A stretch of 64,000 bases of DNA from Pseudomonas sp. GV085 (GCF_003050925.1 NZ_QAOV01000011.1:1-64000); one strand, 5' to 3'; positions 53,564 through 63,020 are shown, counted from the first letter of the stretch. Numbers and translations: made by a program. Notes: generated by a model from the letters alone, not told the origin.

Positions 53564-54121
53564 TCAGTCGATGCGCTTGGCCGACTTGATGAACACCGGG
53601 TCGGCCGGTACGTCCTTCATGCCGCTACGAACGGTGGTTGGCGAATTGACGATGATATCGACCACGTCCATGCCTTTGACCACTTTGCCGAACACCGCGT
53701 AGCCGTCGCCCTGGTCAAGGAAGTCGTTGTCCTTGACGTTGATGAAGAACTGGCTGGTGGCCGAGTCAGGCACCGAGGTACGGGCCATGGACAAGGTGCC
53801 ACGCACGTTGACCAGGCCGTTCTTGTGCTCGTTCTTGATCGGGTCCTTGGTGTCTTTTTGCTGCATGGCCTGGGTGAAGCCGCCGCCCTGGACCATGAAA
53901 CCCGGAATCACCCGGTGGAAAATCGTGTTGTTGTAGAAGCCGCTGTCGACGTACTCAAGGAAGTTCCTGGTACTGATCGGGGCCTTGACCGGGTCCAGTT
54001 CGATTTCGATCTGGCCATTGGTGGTGTCCAGCAGCACATGCGGGGCCTTTTCCGGCGTCGCGGCCATCAGGTTGGCGGCAAACAGGACGGAGCCTGCGGC
54101 GAGGGCGATTTTTTTCAGCAT
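53564..54121 (-). CDS. ppiA: Periplasmic peptidyl-prolyl isomerase
   Basis: 185 aa with a signal peptide (about 1-20, LFAANLMA/ATP) and a cyclophilin domain holding FHRVIPGFMVQGGGF and SQFFINVKDNDFLDQ. It assists folding of exported proteins by proline isomerisation. It starts 3 bp after the alpha/beta-hydrolase stop, so it shares its transcript. A GTTGCCGGC hairpin (53515-53535) follows its stop. Confidence 0.93.
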   Translation of the reverse strand: MLKKIALAAGSVLFAANLMAATPEKAPHVLLDTTNGQIEIELDPVKAPISTRNFLEYVDSGFYNNTIFHRVIPGFMVQGGGFTQAMQQKDTKDPIKNEHKNGLVNVRGTLSMARTSVPDSATSQFFINVKDNDFLDQGDGYAVFGKVVKGMDVVDIIVNSPTTVRSGMKDVPADPVFIKSAKRID

Positions 54122-54124
54122 GGG

Positions 54125-54928
54125 TCAGTGATCCTGAGTGGTGGTGTCGACTGTGGTCAGAAATTCCAGCAGCGTCTGGTTGAAGTGTTCCGGCTGGTCC
54201 AGCGGCGTGGCGTGGCGGGAATCGGCGATCACCACCAGCCGCGCGTCGGGCAGCAGTTTGACGTAGTTTTCCTTCAGCGCCACCGGTGTGTAGTCACGGT
54301 CGGCACTGACGATGAGGGTTGGACAGGTGACCTTCGAAAGTCGTTCCTGAACCCCCCAGCCGACAATGGCATTGAAGCTGGCGAGATAAGCATGTTTATC
54401 GTTTTTTGCCCAGCGTTCGGCCATCTTTTGTCGCAAGTCGGCCTGCTCGGGCTTGGGGAACAACTTGCCGCCCAGCGCCTTGCCGATGGTGCCCAGGCTA
54501 AGGGCGCGCATCAGGCTCCAGCGCTTGAACCACTGCCAGTAGTCATCGCGGCTGCGCAGTTTGACCTCGGGCGCGCTGTTGACGATGCACAGGCTCTTGA
54601 GCAGTTGCGGCTGATCCACGCCCAACTGGAAGCCGATCATGCCGCCCATCGACAGGCCGACATAATGTGCCGGGCCGAGATTGAGGTGCTCGATCAGTGC
54701 AATCAGGTCAGCGCTGAATCCGGCAATGCTGTAGCGCTCCCGGGGTTTGTCCGAACGACCGTGACCGCGCACATCCGGGACAATCACCCGGTAGCGGGTA
54801 GCCAGTGCCGGGATCTGTTTTTCCCAGTCCAGCGTGCTGGAACCCAGGCCGTGGACCAGCAGCAGCGGCGTGCCGTGGCCATATTCCTCATAGTGCAGGT
54901 TGCAACCTTCGTGTTCGAAATAGGCCAT
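54125..54928 (-). CDS. Alpha/beta hydrolase
   Basis: 267 aa with the nucleophile Ser93 in GLSMGG, oxyanion-hole LVHGLGSS, Asp in VSADRDYT and His in DSRHATP. No signal peptide. The substrate is unknown; 3-oxoadipate enol-lactonase-type or esterase activities are possible. It follows the LysR gene by 14 bp and precedes ppiA by 3 bp. Confidence 0.9.
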   Translation of the reverse strand: MAYFEHEGCNLHYEEYGHGTPLLLVHGLGSSTLDWEKQIPALATRYRVIVPDVRGHGRSDKPRERYSIAGFSADLIALIEHLNLGPAHYVGLSMGGMIGFQLGVDQPQLLKSLCIVNSAPEVKLRSRDDYWQWFKRWSLMRALSLGTIGKALGGKLFPKPEQADLRQKMAERWAKNDKHAYLASFNAIVGWGVQERLSKVTCPTLIVSADRDYTPVALKENYVKLLPDARLVVIADSRHATPLDQPEHFNQTLLEFLTTVDTTTQDH

Positions 54929-54942
54929 GCATACACTCCGTG

Positions 54943-55866
54943 TCAGGCTTGTTCGGGGGCGGCGAACGGTGCGTCCAGTGGTGCGGTGTCAAACGTACGC
55001 AGCAGTTCGATGAGAATCTGCGTAGCTGGCCCGAGCGGTTTGTCCTTGTTCGAATACAGGTAAAAACTCGGGTTGCGGCTACCGCCCTGATCCAACGGTA
55101 GCAGCTTGAGCGTACCTTCCTTGAGTTCCCGTTCGATCATGTGCCGGGGCAACCACGCAAACCCCAGACCGCTGCTGACGAAGGTTGCGGCGGTGGCCAG
55201 GCTGCCGACGGTCCAGCGCTGTTCGGCACCGAGCCAGCCGACGTCCCGTGGTTGCTGGCGCCCGGAGTCGCGGATCACCACTTGCATCTGGCTTTCCAGG
55301 TCCTGGAAGCTCAGTTCGCGGTTGAGGCGGTGCAGGGGATGCTCCGGATGGGCGACCGCCACGAACTCGACGTCGCTCAATTCCGCGCCCAGGTAACCGG
55401 GAATGCTGAACCCGGTGATGGCCAGGTCGGCCACGCCTTCGAGCAGGACTTCCTCCACGCCCGACAGCACTTCTTCACGCAGACGCACCCGGCAGCCACG
55501 GCTTTGCGGCATGAACGCGGTCAAGGCGCGGACGAGGCGGGCGCTTGGGTAAGCGGCATCGACCACCAGGCGCACTTCGGCTTCCCAGCCCTGCTCCATG
55601 TGATGGGCCAGGTCTTCCAGCTGACTGGCCTGTTTCACCAATTGCCGGGAACGGCGCAACAGCACGCCGCCGGCTTCGGTCAGCACGGCTTTGCGCCCGT
55701 CGATGCGCAGCAACGGCACGCCGAGCTGATCCTGCATGCGTGCCACGGTGTAGCTGACCGACGATTGCGAGCGATGCAGTGCCTCGGCGGCCTGGGCGAA
55801 ACCACCGTGATCGACCACGGCTTGCAGCGTTCGCCATTGATCAAGGGTCACGCGGGGCGCTTTCAT
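54943..55866 (-). CDS. LysR-family regulator
   Basis: 307 aa, HTH at about 8-66 (GGFAQAAEALHRSQSSVSYTVARM) and a LysR effector domain. It is transcribed with the hydrolase and ppiA, and divergently from a small secreted protein gene 49 bp away. It may control either side; the effector is unknown. Confidence 0.9.
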   Translation of the reverse strand: MKAPRVTLDQWRTLQAVVDHGGFAQAAEALHRSQSSVSYTVARMQDQLGVPLLRIDGRKAVLTEAGGVLLRRSRQLVKQASQLEDLAHHMEQGWEAEVRLVVDAAYPSARLVRALTAFMPQSRGCRVRLREEVLSGVEEVLLEGVADLAITGFSIPGYLGAELSDVEFVAVAHPEHPLHRLNRELSFQDLESQMQVVIRDSGRQQPRDVGWLGAEQRWTVGSLATAATFVSSGLGFAWLPRHMIERELKEGTLKLLPLDQGGSRNPSFYLYSNKDKPLGPATQILIELLRTFDTAPLDAPFAAPEQA

Positions 55867-55915
55867 GTGGAGCTCCTCTTGTCCTAAGCTGGCAGCCCTT
55901 ACTGGAGGCTGCTGA

Positions 55916-56230
55916 ATGAAAAAATTCTGTTGTGTGCTGCTGGCGCTGCTGCCGCTGACGGCGATGGCTTACCCGATCGACGTGAAGAAAGACCTCAACG
56001 GCATGAAGATCGATTACCAGACCTACGACACGGATAGCGACATCGGCTCCATTCAGGTGGCCAACTACGGTGACGTCGATGCGAGCTGCAAGGCCGTTTT
56101 CATCAATGGCCCTGAAGCTCCGCGCACCCGCAAGATCGACGTACCGGCCGGCAAGCACAAAAATGCCACCGTCAAATTCACCCGCAGCATCATCAAGCTG
56201 CGCATCGAGCTGACCTGCACCCCGAAATGA
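55916..56230 (+). CDS. Small exported protein, unknown function
   Basis: 104 aa. Signal peptide about 1-18 (VLLALLPLTAMA/YPI); the mature part has two cysteines (SCKAVF, LTCTPK) that could form a disulfide and a beta-rich pattern. Similar pseudomonad proteins are sometimes labelled 3-phosphoglycerate kinase, but no kinase feature is present. Function unknown. Confidence 0.8.
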   Translation: MKKFCCVLLALLPLTAMAYPIDVKKDLNGMKIDYQTYDTDSDIGSIQVANYGDVDASCKAVFINGPEAPRTRKIDVPAGKHKNATVKFTRSIIKLRIELTCTPK

Positions 56231-56240
56231 CCTCGATCTT

Positions 56241-56282
56241 CTGTGGGAGCGAGGCCCCTCGCCACAGGGCTCGCTCCCACAG
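56241..56282. repeat. Short REP hairpin
   Basis: A 42-nt element with arms CTGTGGGAGCGAG and CTCGCTCCCACAG and the centre GCCCCTCGCCACAGG. A closely similar element lies at 57188-57229. Confidence 0.8.
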
Positions 56283-56411
56283 GGGGCAATGTTTGCTTAT
56301 AAACGAATTTATTGATGGGTTATAGCAATTATTTGCGCTTTTTCATCGATATGACTCTGTTTAACCTTCACTCCATCGACCTACAGCATTCTCAGATGGA
56401 GGCTACATCCC

Positions 56412-57011
56412 ATGTCCCGCGTTCTGATCATCGAAAGCAGTGCCCGTCAGCAAGACTCGGTTTCCCGTCAACTGACCCAGACCTTCATCAGCCAGTGGAA
56501 AGCCGCTCACCCGAATGACCAGATCACCATCCGGGACCTGGCCGTCAAACCGGTGCCGCACCTGGACATCAACCTGCTGGGTGGCTGGATGAAACCCGCC
56601 GAGCAGCGCAGCGACATCGAACAGGCGTCCCTGGAACGCTCCAACCAGTTGACCGACGAATTGCTCGCCGCCGATGTACTGGTGATGGCCGCACCGATGT
56701 ACAACTTCGCCATCCCCAGCACCCTGAAAGCCTGGCTCGACCATGTACTGCGGGCCGGCGTGACCTTCAAGTACACCGAAACCGGCCCGCAAGGCCTGCT
56801 CAGCGGCAAGCGTGCCTATGTGTTGACGGCCCGCGGCGGCATCTATGCCGGCAGCACCGCCGATCACCAGGAACCCTACCTGCGTCAGGTCATGGGCTTT
56901 ATCGGCATCCACGACGTGACGTTCATCCACGCCGAAGGCATGAACCTGGGCGGTGACTTCCAGGAGAAAGGCCTGAACCAGGCGAACGCCAAGCTCTCGC
57001 AAGTGGCCTGA
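56412..57011 (+). CDS. azoR: FMN-dependent NADH:azoreductase
   Basis: 199 aa flavodoxin-fold protein: RVLIIESSARQQDSVS, MAAPMYNFAIPSTLKAWLDHVLRAG and VLTARGGIYAG are the AzoR/AcpD FMN-binding motifs. It reduces quinones and azo dyes as a dimer, and may answer thiol or quinone stress. A GGAGG site precedes the ATG by 8 bp. A strong terminator follows. Confidence 0.94.
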   Translation: MSRVLIIESSARQQDSVSRQLTQTFISQWKAAHPNDQITIRDLAVKPVPHLDINLLGGWMKPAEQRSDIEQASLERSNQLTDELLAADVLVMAAPMYNFAIPSTLKAWLDHVLRAGVTFKYTETGPQGLLSGKRAYVLTARGGIYAGSTADHQEPYLRQVMGFIGIHDVTFIHAEGMNLGGDFQEKGLNQANAKLSQVA

Positions 57012-57119
57012 CCGGTTAATCGCCAGATAATCGCTGGATGGTCTAGTGACCTGGCGCAACCCTTCAAGCCTGTACGCGCATCGAACCTCCCTTCGCACTT
57101 GTTGCTCCTGAGTGCTCTT

Positions 57120-57157
57120 GCCCGATTGAACGCTTTAGCGAGATCGGGCTTTTTTTT
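57120..57157 (+). terminator. azoR terminator
   Basis: GCCCGAT/ATCGGGC stem (57120-57126, 57143-57149) enclosing a small CGCT-TTA-GCG hairpin, followed by eight T. Confidence 0.88.
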
Positions 57158-57187
57158 GCCTGCGATTTTATAGACACCCATGTAACC

Positions 57188-57229
57188 CTGTGGGAGCGAG
57201 CCCCCTCGCCACAGGGCTCGCTCTCACAG
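57188..57229. repeat. Short REP hairpin
   Basis: Nearly identical to the 56241-56282 hairpin; one arm base differs (CTCTCACAG in place of CTCCCACAG). Together they flank azoR. Confidence 0.8.
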
Positions 57230-57303
57230 GTTTTGTGTTGGTTTAGCGATCGCGATAAAGGGCAAAAACCGCTATCGTCGCCGCCATTCGAAATGAGGCG
57301 AGC

Positions 57304-58170
57304 ATGGGCTATCTACTTTTTGTCACGCTGATCCAGGCGTTTTCCTTCAGTTTGATTGGCGAATACCTGGCCGGTCATGTCGACAGCTATTTTGCAGTCT
57401 TGGTACGCGTACTGCTGGCGGGGCTGGTGTTCATCCCGCTGACCCGCTGGCGCTCGGTTGAGCCGGTATTCATGCGTGGCATGTTGCTGATCGGCGCGTT
57501 GCAGTTTGGCGTGACCTACGTCTGCCTGTACCTGAGCTTTCGTGTACTGACGGTGCCGGAAGTGTTGTTGTTCACTATCCTCACGCCGCTGCACGTGACC
57601 CTGATCGAAGATGCACTCAACCGTCGCTTCAATCCCTGGGCCCTGGTCGCGGCGCTGGTGGCGGTGGCGGGGGCGGCGGTGATTCGCTTTGACCGGATCA
57701 ATCCGGACTTCCTCATGGGTTTCCTGTTGCTGCAACTGGCCAACTTCACCTACGCCGCTGGCCAGGTGCTGTACAAACACCTGGTCGCGCGCCACCCGAG
57801 CGACCTGCCGCATTACCGTCGCTTCGGCTACTTCTACCTCGGCGCGCTGGCGGTGGTGTTGCCGGCGTTTCTACTATTCGGCAAACAGAACTTCCTGCCT
57901 GAAGCGCCGCTGCAATGGGGCGTGCTGCTGTTCCTCGGCCTGGTCTCGACCGCTTTGGGGCTCTACTGGTGGAACAAGGGTGCATGTATGGTCAGCGGCG
58001 GGACTCTGGCGGTGATGAACAACCTGCATGTGCCGGTGGGGTTGCTGATCAATCTGCTGATCTGGAACCAGCATGAAGAACTGGGGCGGTTGTTTCTCGG
58101 CGGTTCGGTGATTTTGTTGGCGGTGTGGATCAGTCGGTTGGGTATGCGCAAACCTCTGGCCGCTCTCTGA
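57304..58170 (+). CDS. EamA/DMT-family transporter
   Basis: 288 aa, ten predicted helices. The motifs QFGVTYVCLYLSFRVLTVPEVLL and LGLYWWNKGACMVSGGTLAVMNN mark the branch some databases call carboxylate/amino acid/amine transporter. Substrate unproven. It has its own REPIN downstream and no partner gene. Confidence 0.88.
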   Translation: MGYLLFVTLIQAFSFSLIGEYLAGHVDSYFAVLVRVLLAGLVFIPLTRWRSVEPVFMRGMLLIGALQFGVTYVCLYLSFRVLTVPEVLLFTILTPLHVTLIEDALNRRFNPWALVAALVAVAGAAVIRFDRINPDFLMGFLLLQLANFTYAAGQVLYKHLVARHPSDLPHYRRFGYFYLGALAVVLPAFLLFGKQNFLPEAPLQWGVLLFLGLVSTALGLYWWNKGACMVSGGTLAVMNNLHVPVGLLINLLIWNQHEELGRLFLGGSVILLAVWISRLGMRKPLAAL

Positions 58171-58192
58171 ACCCTGGATAAACCGATATCCC

Positions 58193-58282
58193 TGTAGGAG
58201 CGAGCCTGCTCGCGATTGCGGAGTATCAGCCGACGATGATGTTGCCTGATCCACCGCTATCGCGAGCAGGCTCGCTCCTACA
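58193..58282. repeat. REPIN, type A
   Basis: Perfect 24-bp arms (58193-58216, 58259-58282) of TGTAGGAGCGAGCCTGCTCG type with a 42-nt spacer unlike the other copies. It lies between convergent EamA and LysR genes. Confidence 0.9.
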
Positions 58283-58305
58283 AGGGATTGCGTGATCTCC
58301 GAAAA

Positions 58306-59193
58306 TCACTTCGGCGCCAGTTGCCCTACCAGAAACTCGATAAACGCCCGGGTCTTCTGCGGCACCCGCCGCGCCGACGAATACACCGCGTTGATGGTGA
58401 TCGCCGGAGCCTGCCATTCGCACAGCACCGGCACCAGCCGCCCGGCCGCCAGCGCATCTTCGACGATGAAGTCAGGCAGCAGGGCGATGCCCATGCCGGC
58501 TTCGGCAGCCTGGGCGAGCAGGTCGCCATTATTGGCGTGCAATGGACCGGTGACGTTCACACGCTGGGTTTCCTTGCCATTGCACAGTTGCAAGCTGACA
58601 CCGCTCTGTAGATACCCGTAGTTCAGGCATTGATGGGCGCGCAGATCCTGCGGAGTCTGCGGAACGCCCGCGCGTTCGAGATAAGCCGGGGACGCCACCA
58701 TGATGCGCGGTGCGGGCGCCAGTTGCCGGGCGATCATCGTCGAGTCGGGCATGCTGGCGATGCGGATGGTCACGTCAAACCCGCCCCGCACGGGATCGAC
58801 CTGCTGGTCGCTGAGCACCAGTTGCAGCTCGATGTTCGGGTGCTGTTCATGAAACAGCGGAATCAACGGCCCCAGCCGCCGAAGACCGAACGACATCGGC
58901 GCATTGACCCGCAATACACCGCGTAACTCGCCGATGCCGTCACGGGCGCGTTGCTCGGCCTCGTCCAGTGCCGCCAACACTTCCCGTGCTGCATCGAAAT
59001 ACTCGGCCCCGGCCTCGGTCAGGTGCAGGCTGCGGGTGGTGCGTTGCAGCAATTGCACGCCAATGGCTTCTTCCAGCGCCTGAATCTGTTTACTGACTTT
59101 CGAGCGCGGCACGTCCATGGCCCGGGCGGCTGCGGCGAAGCCGTTCTCGCCGACCGTGACGACGAAGGCGCGCATGCATTCGATGCGGTCCAT
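58306..59193 (-). CDS. LysR-family regulator
   Basis: 295 aa; HTH about 5-62 (ENGFAAAARAMDVPRSKVSKQIQALEE, read in parts) and effector domain. It belongs to the CrgA/DmlR-like group (GVLRVNAPMSFG, LHANNGDLLAQAAEAGMGIALLP). It is divergent from the isochorismatase-type hydrolase gene, its likely target, across a 158-bp region with paired repeats. Confidence 0.9.
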   Translation of the reverse strand: MDRIECMRAFVVTVGENGFAAAARAMDVPRSKVSKQIQALEEAIGVQLLQRTTRSLHLTEAGAEYFDAAREVLAALDEAEQRARDGIGELRGVLRVNAPMSFGLRRLGPLIPLFHEQHPNIELQLVLSDQQVDPVRGGFDVTIRIASMPDSTMIARQLAPAPRIMVASPAYLERAGVPQTPQDLRAHQCLNYGYLQSGVSLQLCNGKETQRVNVTGPLHANNGDLLAQAAEAGMGIALLPDFIVEDALAAGRLVPVLCEWQAPAITINAVYSSARRVPQKTRAFIEFLVGQLAPK

Positions 59194-59194
59194 A

Positions 59195-59241
59195 TTGTCC
59201 CTATTTTAGAATCAATGATTCTCTATTTTAGGTAATTGTCC
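59195..59241. promoter_or_regulatory. Repeat-rich operator region between LysR and hydrolase genes
   Basis: Direct repeats CTATTTTAG (59201-59209, 59223-59231) flank a palindrome, AGAATCA-A-TGATTCT (59208-59222), and ATTGTCCC occurs at both edges (59195-59202, 59234-59241). The region is AT-rich and just before the LysR start, so it is a good candidate LysR-binding site. Confidence 0.5.
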
Positions 59242-59351
59242 CTTTTATCGCCAGCCCCTAAAGTGACATCCAAGCCGACAACAACGCCGCTGAAGGCAGC
59301 GTCGACTAACCCCTTACCCATTCGAAGTATCGACATCAAAAGGAACGCGCC

Positions 59352-59996
59352 ATGTCTATTCGTGAACTGCTCAACCCAACCAACTCCGCCCTGATCCTGA
59401 TCGACCACCAGCCGCAAATGGCATTCGGCGTTCAGTCCATCGATCGTCAGACCCTGAAGAACAACACTGTTGGCCTGGCCAAGGCGGCGAAGATCTTCAA
59501 CGTACCGACGATCTACACCTCGGTCGAAACCGAAAGCTTCAGCGGCTACATCTGGCCCGAATTGCTGGCCGTGCACCCGGAGCAAAAACCGATCGAGCGC
59601 ACCTCGATGAACTCCTGGGAAGACAAGGCACTGGTAGACGCGGTGAAAGCCACCGGGCGCAAAAAGCTGATCATCGCCGCGCTGTGGACCGAGGTCTGCC
59701 TGACTTTCCCGGCACTGGAAGCCCTGGCTGAAGGCTATGAGGTGTACATCGTCACCGACGCCTCCGGCGGCACCAGCAAGGAAGCCCACGACATGTCGGT
59801 GCAACGGATGATTCAGGCCGGCGCGGTACCGGTGACCTGGCAGCAAGTGTTGCTCGAATACCAACGTGACTGGGCGCACAAGGATACTTACGAGGCGGTG
59901 ATGGAACTGGTGCTGGAACACAGCGGCGCGTACGGCATGGGCGTGGATTACGCCTACACCATGGTGCACAAGGCACCGCAGCGGCAGGTCAAGTAA
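59352..59996 (+). CDS. ycaC: Isochorismatase-family hydrolase (YcaC-like)
   Basis: 214 aa. Catalytic Asp18 (LILIDHQ) and Cys116 (WTEVCLTFPA) and the segment VTDASGGTSKEAHDM match YcaC-type hydrolases, which form large ring assemblies. The substrate remains unknown for the family. An AAAGGAACG site precedes the ATG. LysR divergence suggests inducible control. Confidence 0.9.
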   Translation: MSIRELLNPTNSALILIDHQPQMAFGVQSIDRQTLKNNTVGLAKAAKIFNVPTIYTSVETESFSGYIWPELLAVHPEQKPIERTSMNSWEDKALVDAVKATGRKKLIIAALWTEVCLTFPALEALAEGYEVYIVTDASGGTSKEAHDMSVQRMIQAGAVPVTWQQVLLEYQRDWAHKDTYEAVMELVLEHSGAYGMGVDYAYTMVHKAPQRQVK

Positions 59997-60025
59997 TCCG
60001 CAAATTCTGAAATGGATGTAGCCCC

Positions 60026-60115
60026 TGTAGGAGCGAGCCTGCTCGCGATAGCGGACTGTCAGACGACTCATATGTTGACTGACACGCCCTCATCGCGAGC
60101 AGGCTCGCTCCCACA
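60026..60115. repeat. REPIN, type A
   Basis: Arms of 24 bp (60026-60049, 60092-60115) with one mismatch (TGTAGGAG against CTCCCACA). The spacer TGTTGACTGACACGCCCTC resembles that of the 12154 element, so the two share a recent ancestor. Confidence 0.9.
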
Positions 60116-60130
60116 TTTGTTTTTGTGGTG

Positions 60131-61429
60131 TTACATCCTGCGTTTTTCGGCTTCGGGAAGATGGCTCACGCCCAGCACCGCCGGCAATATTCCCGCACGC
60201 AAATCCGATCCGCTCGGCTGCTGATAAAGACTCAACCCGAACTCCGGCAGCACCGCCAACAGGTAGTCGAAAATATCCCCCTGGATCCGCTCGTAGTCGG
60301 CCCACGCCGTGGTGCGGGTGAAACAGTAGATTTCCAGCGGAATACCCTGGGCCGTTGTCTGCATCTGACGCACCATGCAGGTCATGTTCGGCTGGATCTC
60401 CGCGTGACTCTTCAGATAGGCCAGCGCGTAGGCGCGCAAAGTGCCGATATTGGTCATCCGCCGGCGGTTGGCGGACATGGCCGCGACGTTGCCCTGGGCT
60501 TCGTTCCAGGCCTTGAGTTCGGCCTGTTTGCGGGTCATGTAGTCGGTGAGCAAGTGCACCTGGGACAGCTTCTGCTCTTCGTCGTCACGCAGAAAGCGTA
60601 CGCCGCTGGCGTCGATGAACAGGCTGCGTTTGATCCGGCGACCACCGGAAGCCTGCATGCCGCGCCAGTTCTTGAATGACTCGGACATCAGGCGCCAGGT
60701 CGGGATCGAGACGATGGTCTTGTCGAAGTTCTGCACCTTGACCGTGTGCAGCGTGATGTCCACCACATCGCCATCGGCACCGACCTGGGGCATCTCGATC
60801 CAGTCGCCGACCCGCAGCATGTCGTTGCTGGTCAACTGCACGCTGGCGACGAACGACAGCAGGGTGTCCTTGTAGACCAGCAGAATCACCGCCGACATGG
60901 CACCCAGACCCGAGAGCAGCAACAGCGGAGAGCGGTCGATCAGCGTGGCGACGATGATGATCGCGCCAAACACGTACAACACCATTTTCGCCAATTGCAC
61001 ATAGCCTTTGATCGAACGGGTGCGGGCGTGCTCGGTGCGGGCGTAGATGTCCAGCAGGGCATTGAGCAGGGCGCTGACCGACAGCAGCAGAAACAGCAAG
61101 GTGAAGGACAGCGCGACGTTGCCGAGGAAATTCAGACTGGTCTTGCTCAGATCCGGCACCAGATTGAGACCGAACTGGATCACCAGCGAAGGCGTGATCT
61201 GCGCCAGGCGATGGAACACCTTGTTCTGCAGGAAATCATTGATCCAGTGCAAGGTCGGCTGGCGGCCGAGCATTTTCGTCGCGTGCAGAATGAGGTAGCG
61301 CGCCACCCGTCCGAGGAACAGGGCAATCGCCAACAGCAGCAACAGCGACAGGCTGGAGTGCACGAGCGGGTGCTGGTCGAGGGCACCCCAAAGGTCCAGG
61401 ACGTTGGTCCAGAGCTGTTTGATATCCAT
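60131..61429 (-). CDS. MscS-family mechanosensitive channel (YbdG-like)
   Basis: 432 aa from the ATG at 61429; the longer frame to 61519 is not family-like. Five predicted helices (about 20-185), with the MscS pore helix near LLLLSGLGAMSAVILLVYKDTL, then a beta domain beginning VQLTSNDMLRVGDWIEMP and VKVQNFDKTIVSIPTW. The extra region before the C-terminal cage fits the YbdG subgroup. It releases solutes on osmotic down-shock. Confidence 0.9.
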   Translation of the reverse strand: MDIKQLWTNVLDLWGALDQHPLVHSSLSLLLLLAIALFLGRVARYLILHATKMLGRQPTLHWINDFLQNKVFHRLAQITPSLVIQFGLNLVPDLSKTSLNFLGNVALSFTLLFLLLSVSALLNALLDIYARTEHARTRSIKGYVQLAKMVLYVFGAIIIVATLIDRSPLLLLSGLGAMSAVILLVYKDTLLSFVASVQLTSNDMLRVGDWIEMPQVGADGDVVDITLHTVKVQNFDKTIVSIPTWRLMSESFKNWRGMQASGGRRIKRSLFIDASGVRFLRDDEEQKLSQVHLLTDYMTRKQAELKAWNEAQGNVAAMSANRRRMTNIGTLRAYALAYLKSHAEIQPNMTCMVRQMQTTAQGIPLEIYCFTRTTAWADYERIQGDIFDYLLAVLPEFGLSLYQQPSGSDLRAGILPAVLGVSHLPEAEKRRM

Positions 61430-61622
61430 GGTCGAAAACGATTCTTCTGTAAGGCGCGAGAGGGGGATTAGAGCATTTAAGACGCGTTGTATTACGTTTC
61501 GGGAAAAATCAGGCAACAAAAAACCAACTGTTTAGCGCCATTTGTATAAAGAAACTCGGCCTGAGCGCTCGAAACCGTTACCCTATGCAGCTGTTTTTTT
61601 GCATTTCTTCGAGGTAGCACCC

Positions 61623-62963
61623 GTGTTTTCCCAATTCGCCCTGCACGAACGCCTGCTCAAAGCCGTGGCCGAGCTGAAATTTGTCGAGCCAACGCCTGTG
61701 CAAGCCGCGGCCATCCCGCTGGCGCTCCAGGGGCGTGACCTGCGGGTGACGGCGCAAACCGGTAGCGGCAAAACCGCTGCATTCGTTTTGCCCATCCTCA
61801 ACCGTCTGATCGGCCCGGCGAAAATCCGCGTCAGCATCAAGACCCTGATCCTGCTGCCGACCCGCGAACTGGCCCAGCAGACCCTGAAAGAAGTTGAACG
61901 CTTCTCGCAGTTCACCTTCATCAAGTCCGGCCTGATCACCGGCGGCGAAGACTTCAAAGTCCAGGCCGCGATGCTGCGCAAGGTGCCGGACATCCTGATC
62001 GGTACGCCGGGCCGGATGATCGAGCAACTGAACGCAGGCAACCTCGACTTGAAAGAAGTTGAAGTACTGGTGCTCGACGAAGCCGACCGCATGCTCGACA
62101 TGGGCTTCGCCGAAGACGTTCAGCGTCTGGTGGAAGAGTGCACCAACCGTCAGCAGACCATGCTGTTCTCTGCTACCACCGGTGGTTCGGGTCTGCGCGA
62201 GATGATCGCCAAGGTCCTGAACAACCCCGAGCACTTGCAGCTCAATGCGGTCAGCCAGCTGAACGACACCACCCGCCAGCAAATCATTACCGCTGACCAC
62301 AATCAGCACAAAGAACAGATCGTCAACTGGCTGCTGGCCAACGAGACCTACCAGAAGGCCATCGTCTTCACCAACACCCGAGCCATGGCCGACCGCATCT
62401 ACGGTCGCTTGGTAGCGCAGGAATACAAAGCGTTCGTGCTGCACGGCGAGAAAGATCAGAAGGATCGCAAACTGGCGATCGACCGCCTGAAGCAGGGCGG
62501 CGTGAAAATCCTCGTGGCCACCGACGTCGCCGCCCGCGGTCTGGACGTGGACGGTCTGGACCTGGTGATCAACTTCGACATGCCGCGCAGCGGCGACGAA
62601 TATGTGCACCGCATCGGTCGTACCGGTCGCGCCGGTAACGATGGCCTGGCGATCTCGCTGATCTGCCACGGCGACTGGAACCTGATGTCGAGCATCGAGC
62701 GCTACCTCAAGCAGAGCTTCGAGCGTCGTACCATCAAGGAAGTCAAAGGCACCTACGGCGGACCGAAAAAGGTCAAGGCCTCGGGCAAGGCCGTCGGCGT
62801 GAAGAAGAAAAAGACCGACGCCAAGGGCGACAAGAAGAAAACCGCCGCCAAGACCCCGACCAAGCGCAAGAGCGCCAACCGGCCGAAGAGCGATTCGCTG
62901 GTCAGCAAGGACGGCATGGCCCCGCTCAAGCGCCGCAAGCCGGAAGCACCGGCGGCTGAGTAA
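61623..62963 (+). CDS. DEAD-box RNA helicase
   Basis: 446 aa from a GTG at 61623 with a GAGG site. Motifs in order: Q motif near PTPVQ, AQTGSGKT, PTRELAQQ, TPGRM, VLDEADRMLDMGF, SATTGGSG, ATDVAARGLD and HRIGRTGRAG. The C-terminus (about 380-446) is Lys-rich and disordered, suited to RNA binding. It resembles the SrmB/RhlE-type helicases of ribosome assembly, exact role not shown. Confidence 0.93.
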   Translation: MFSQFALHERLLKAVAELKFVEPTPVQAAAIPLALQGRDLRVTAQTGSGKTAAFVLPILNRLIGPAKIRVSIKTLILLPTRELAQQTLKEVERFSQFTFIKSGLITGGEDFKVQAAMLRKVPDILIGTPGRMIEQLNAGNLDLKEVEVLVLDEADRMLDMGFAEDVQRLVEECTNRQQTMLFSATTGGSGLREMIAKVLNNPEHLQLNAVSQLNDTTRQQIITADHNQHKEQIVNWLLANETYQKAIVFTNTRAMADRIYGRLVAQEYKAFVLHGEKDQKDRKLAIDRLKQGGVKILVATDVAARGLDVDGLDLVINFDMPRSGDEYVHRIGRTGRAGNDGLAISLICHGDWNLMSSIERYLKQSFERRTIKEVKGTYGGPKKVKASGKAVGVKKKKTDAKGDKKKTAAKTPTKRKSANRPKSDSLVSKDGMAPLKRRKPEAPAAE

Positions 62964-62980
62964 GCCGTTGTCGTGACTCA

Positions 62981-63010
62981 AAAAAAACCGGACTGATGTC
63001 CGGTTTTTTT
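62981..63010. terminator. Terminator of the DEAD-box gene
   Basis: A 13-bp stem (AAAAAAACCGGAC with its complement, 62981-62993 and 62998-63010), loop TGAT, ending in T7. It may act in both directions. Confidence 0.92.
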
Positions 63011-63020
63011 ATGTGCGCCC

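Noticed and set aside
55916..56230. Labelling the 104-aa exported protein as phosphoglycerate kinase
   Set aside because: It is far too short, is exported and has no nucleotide-binding motif.
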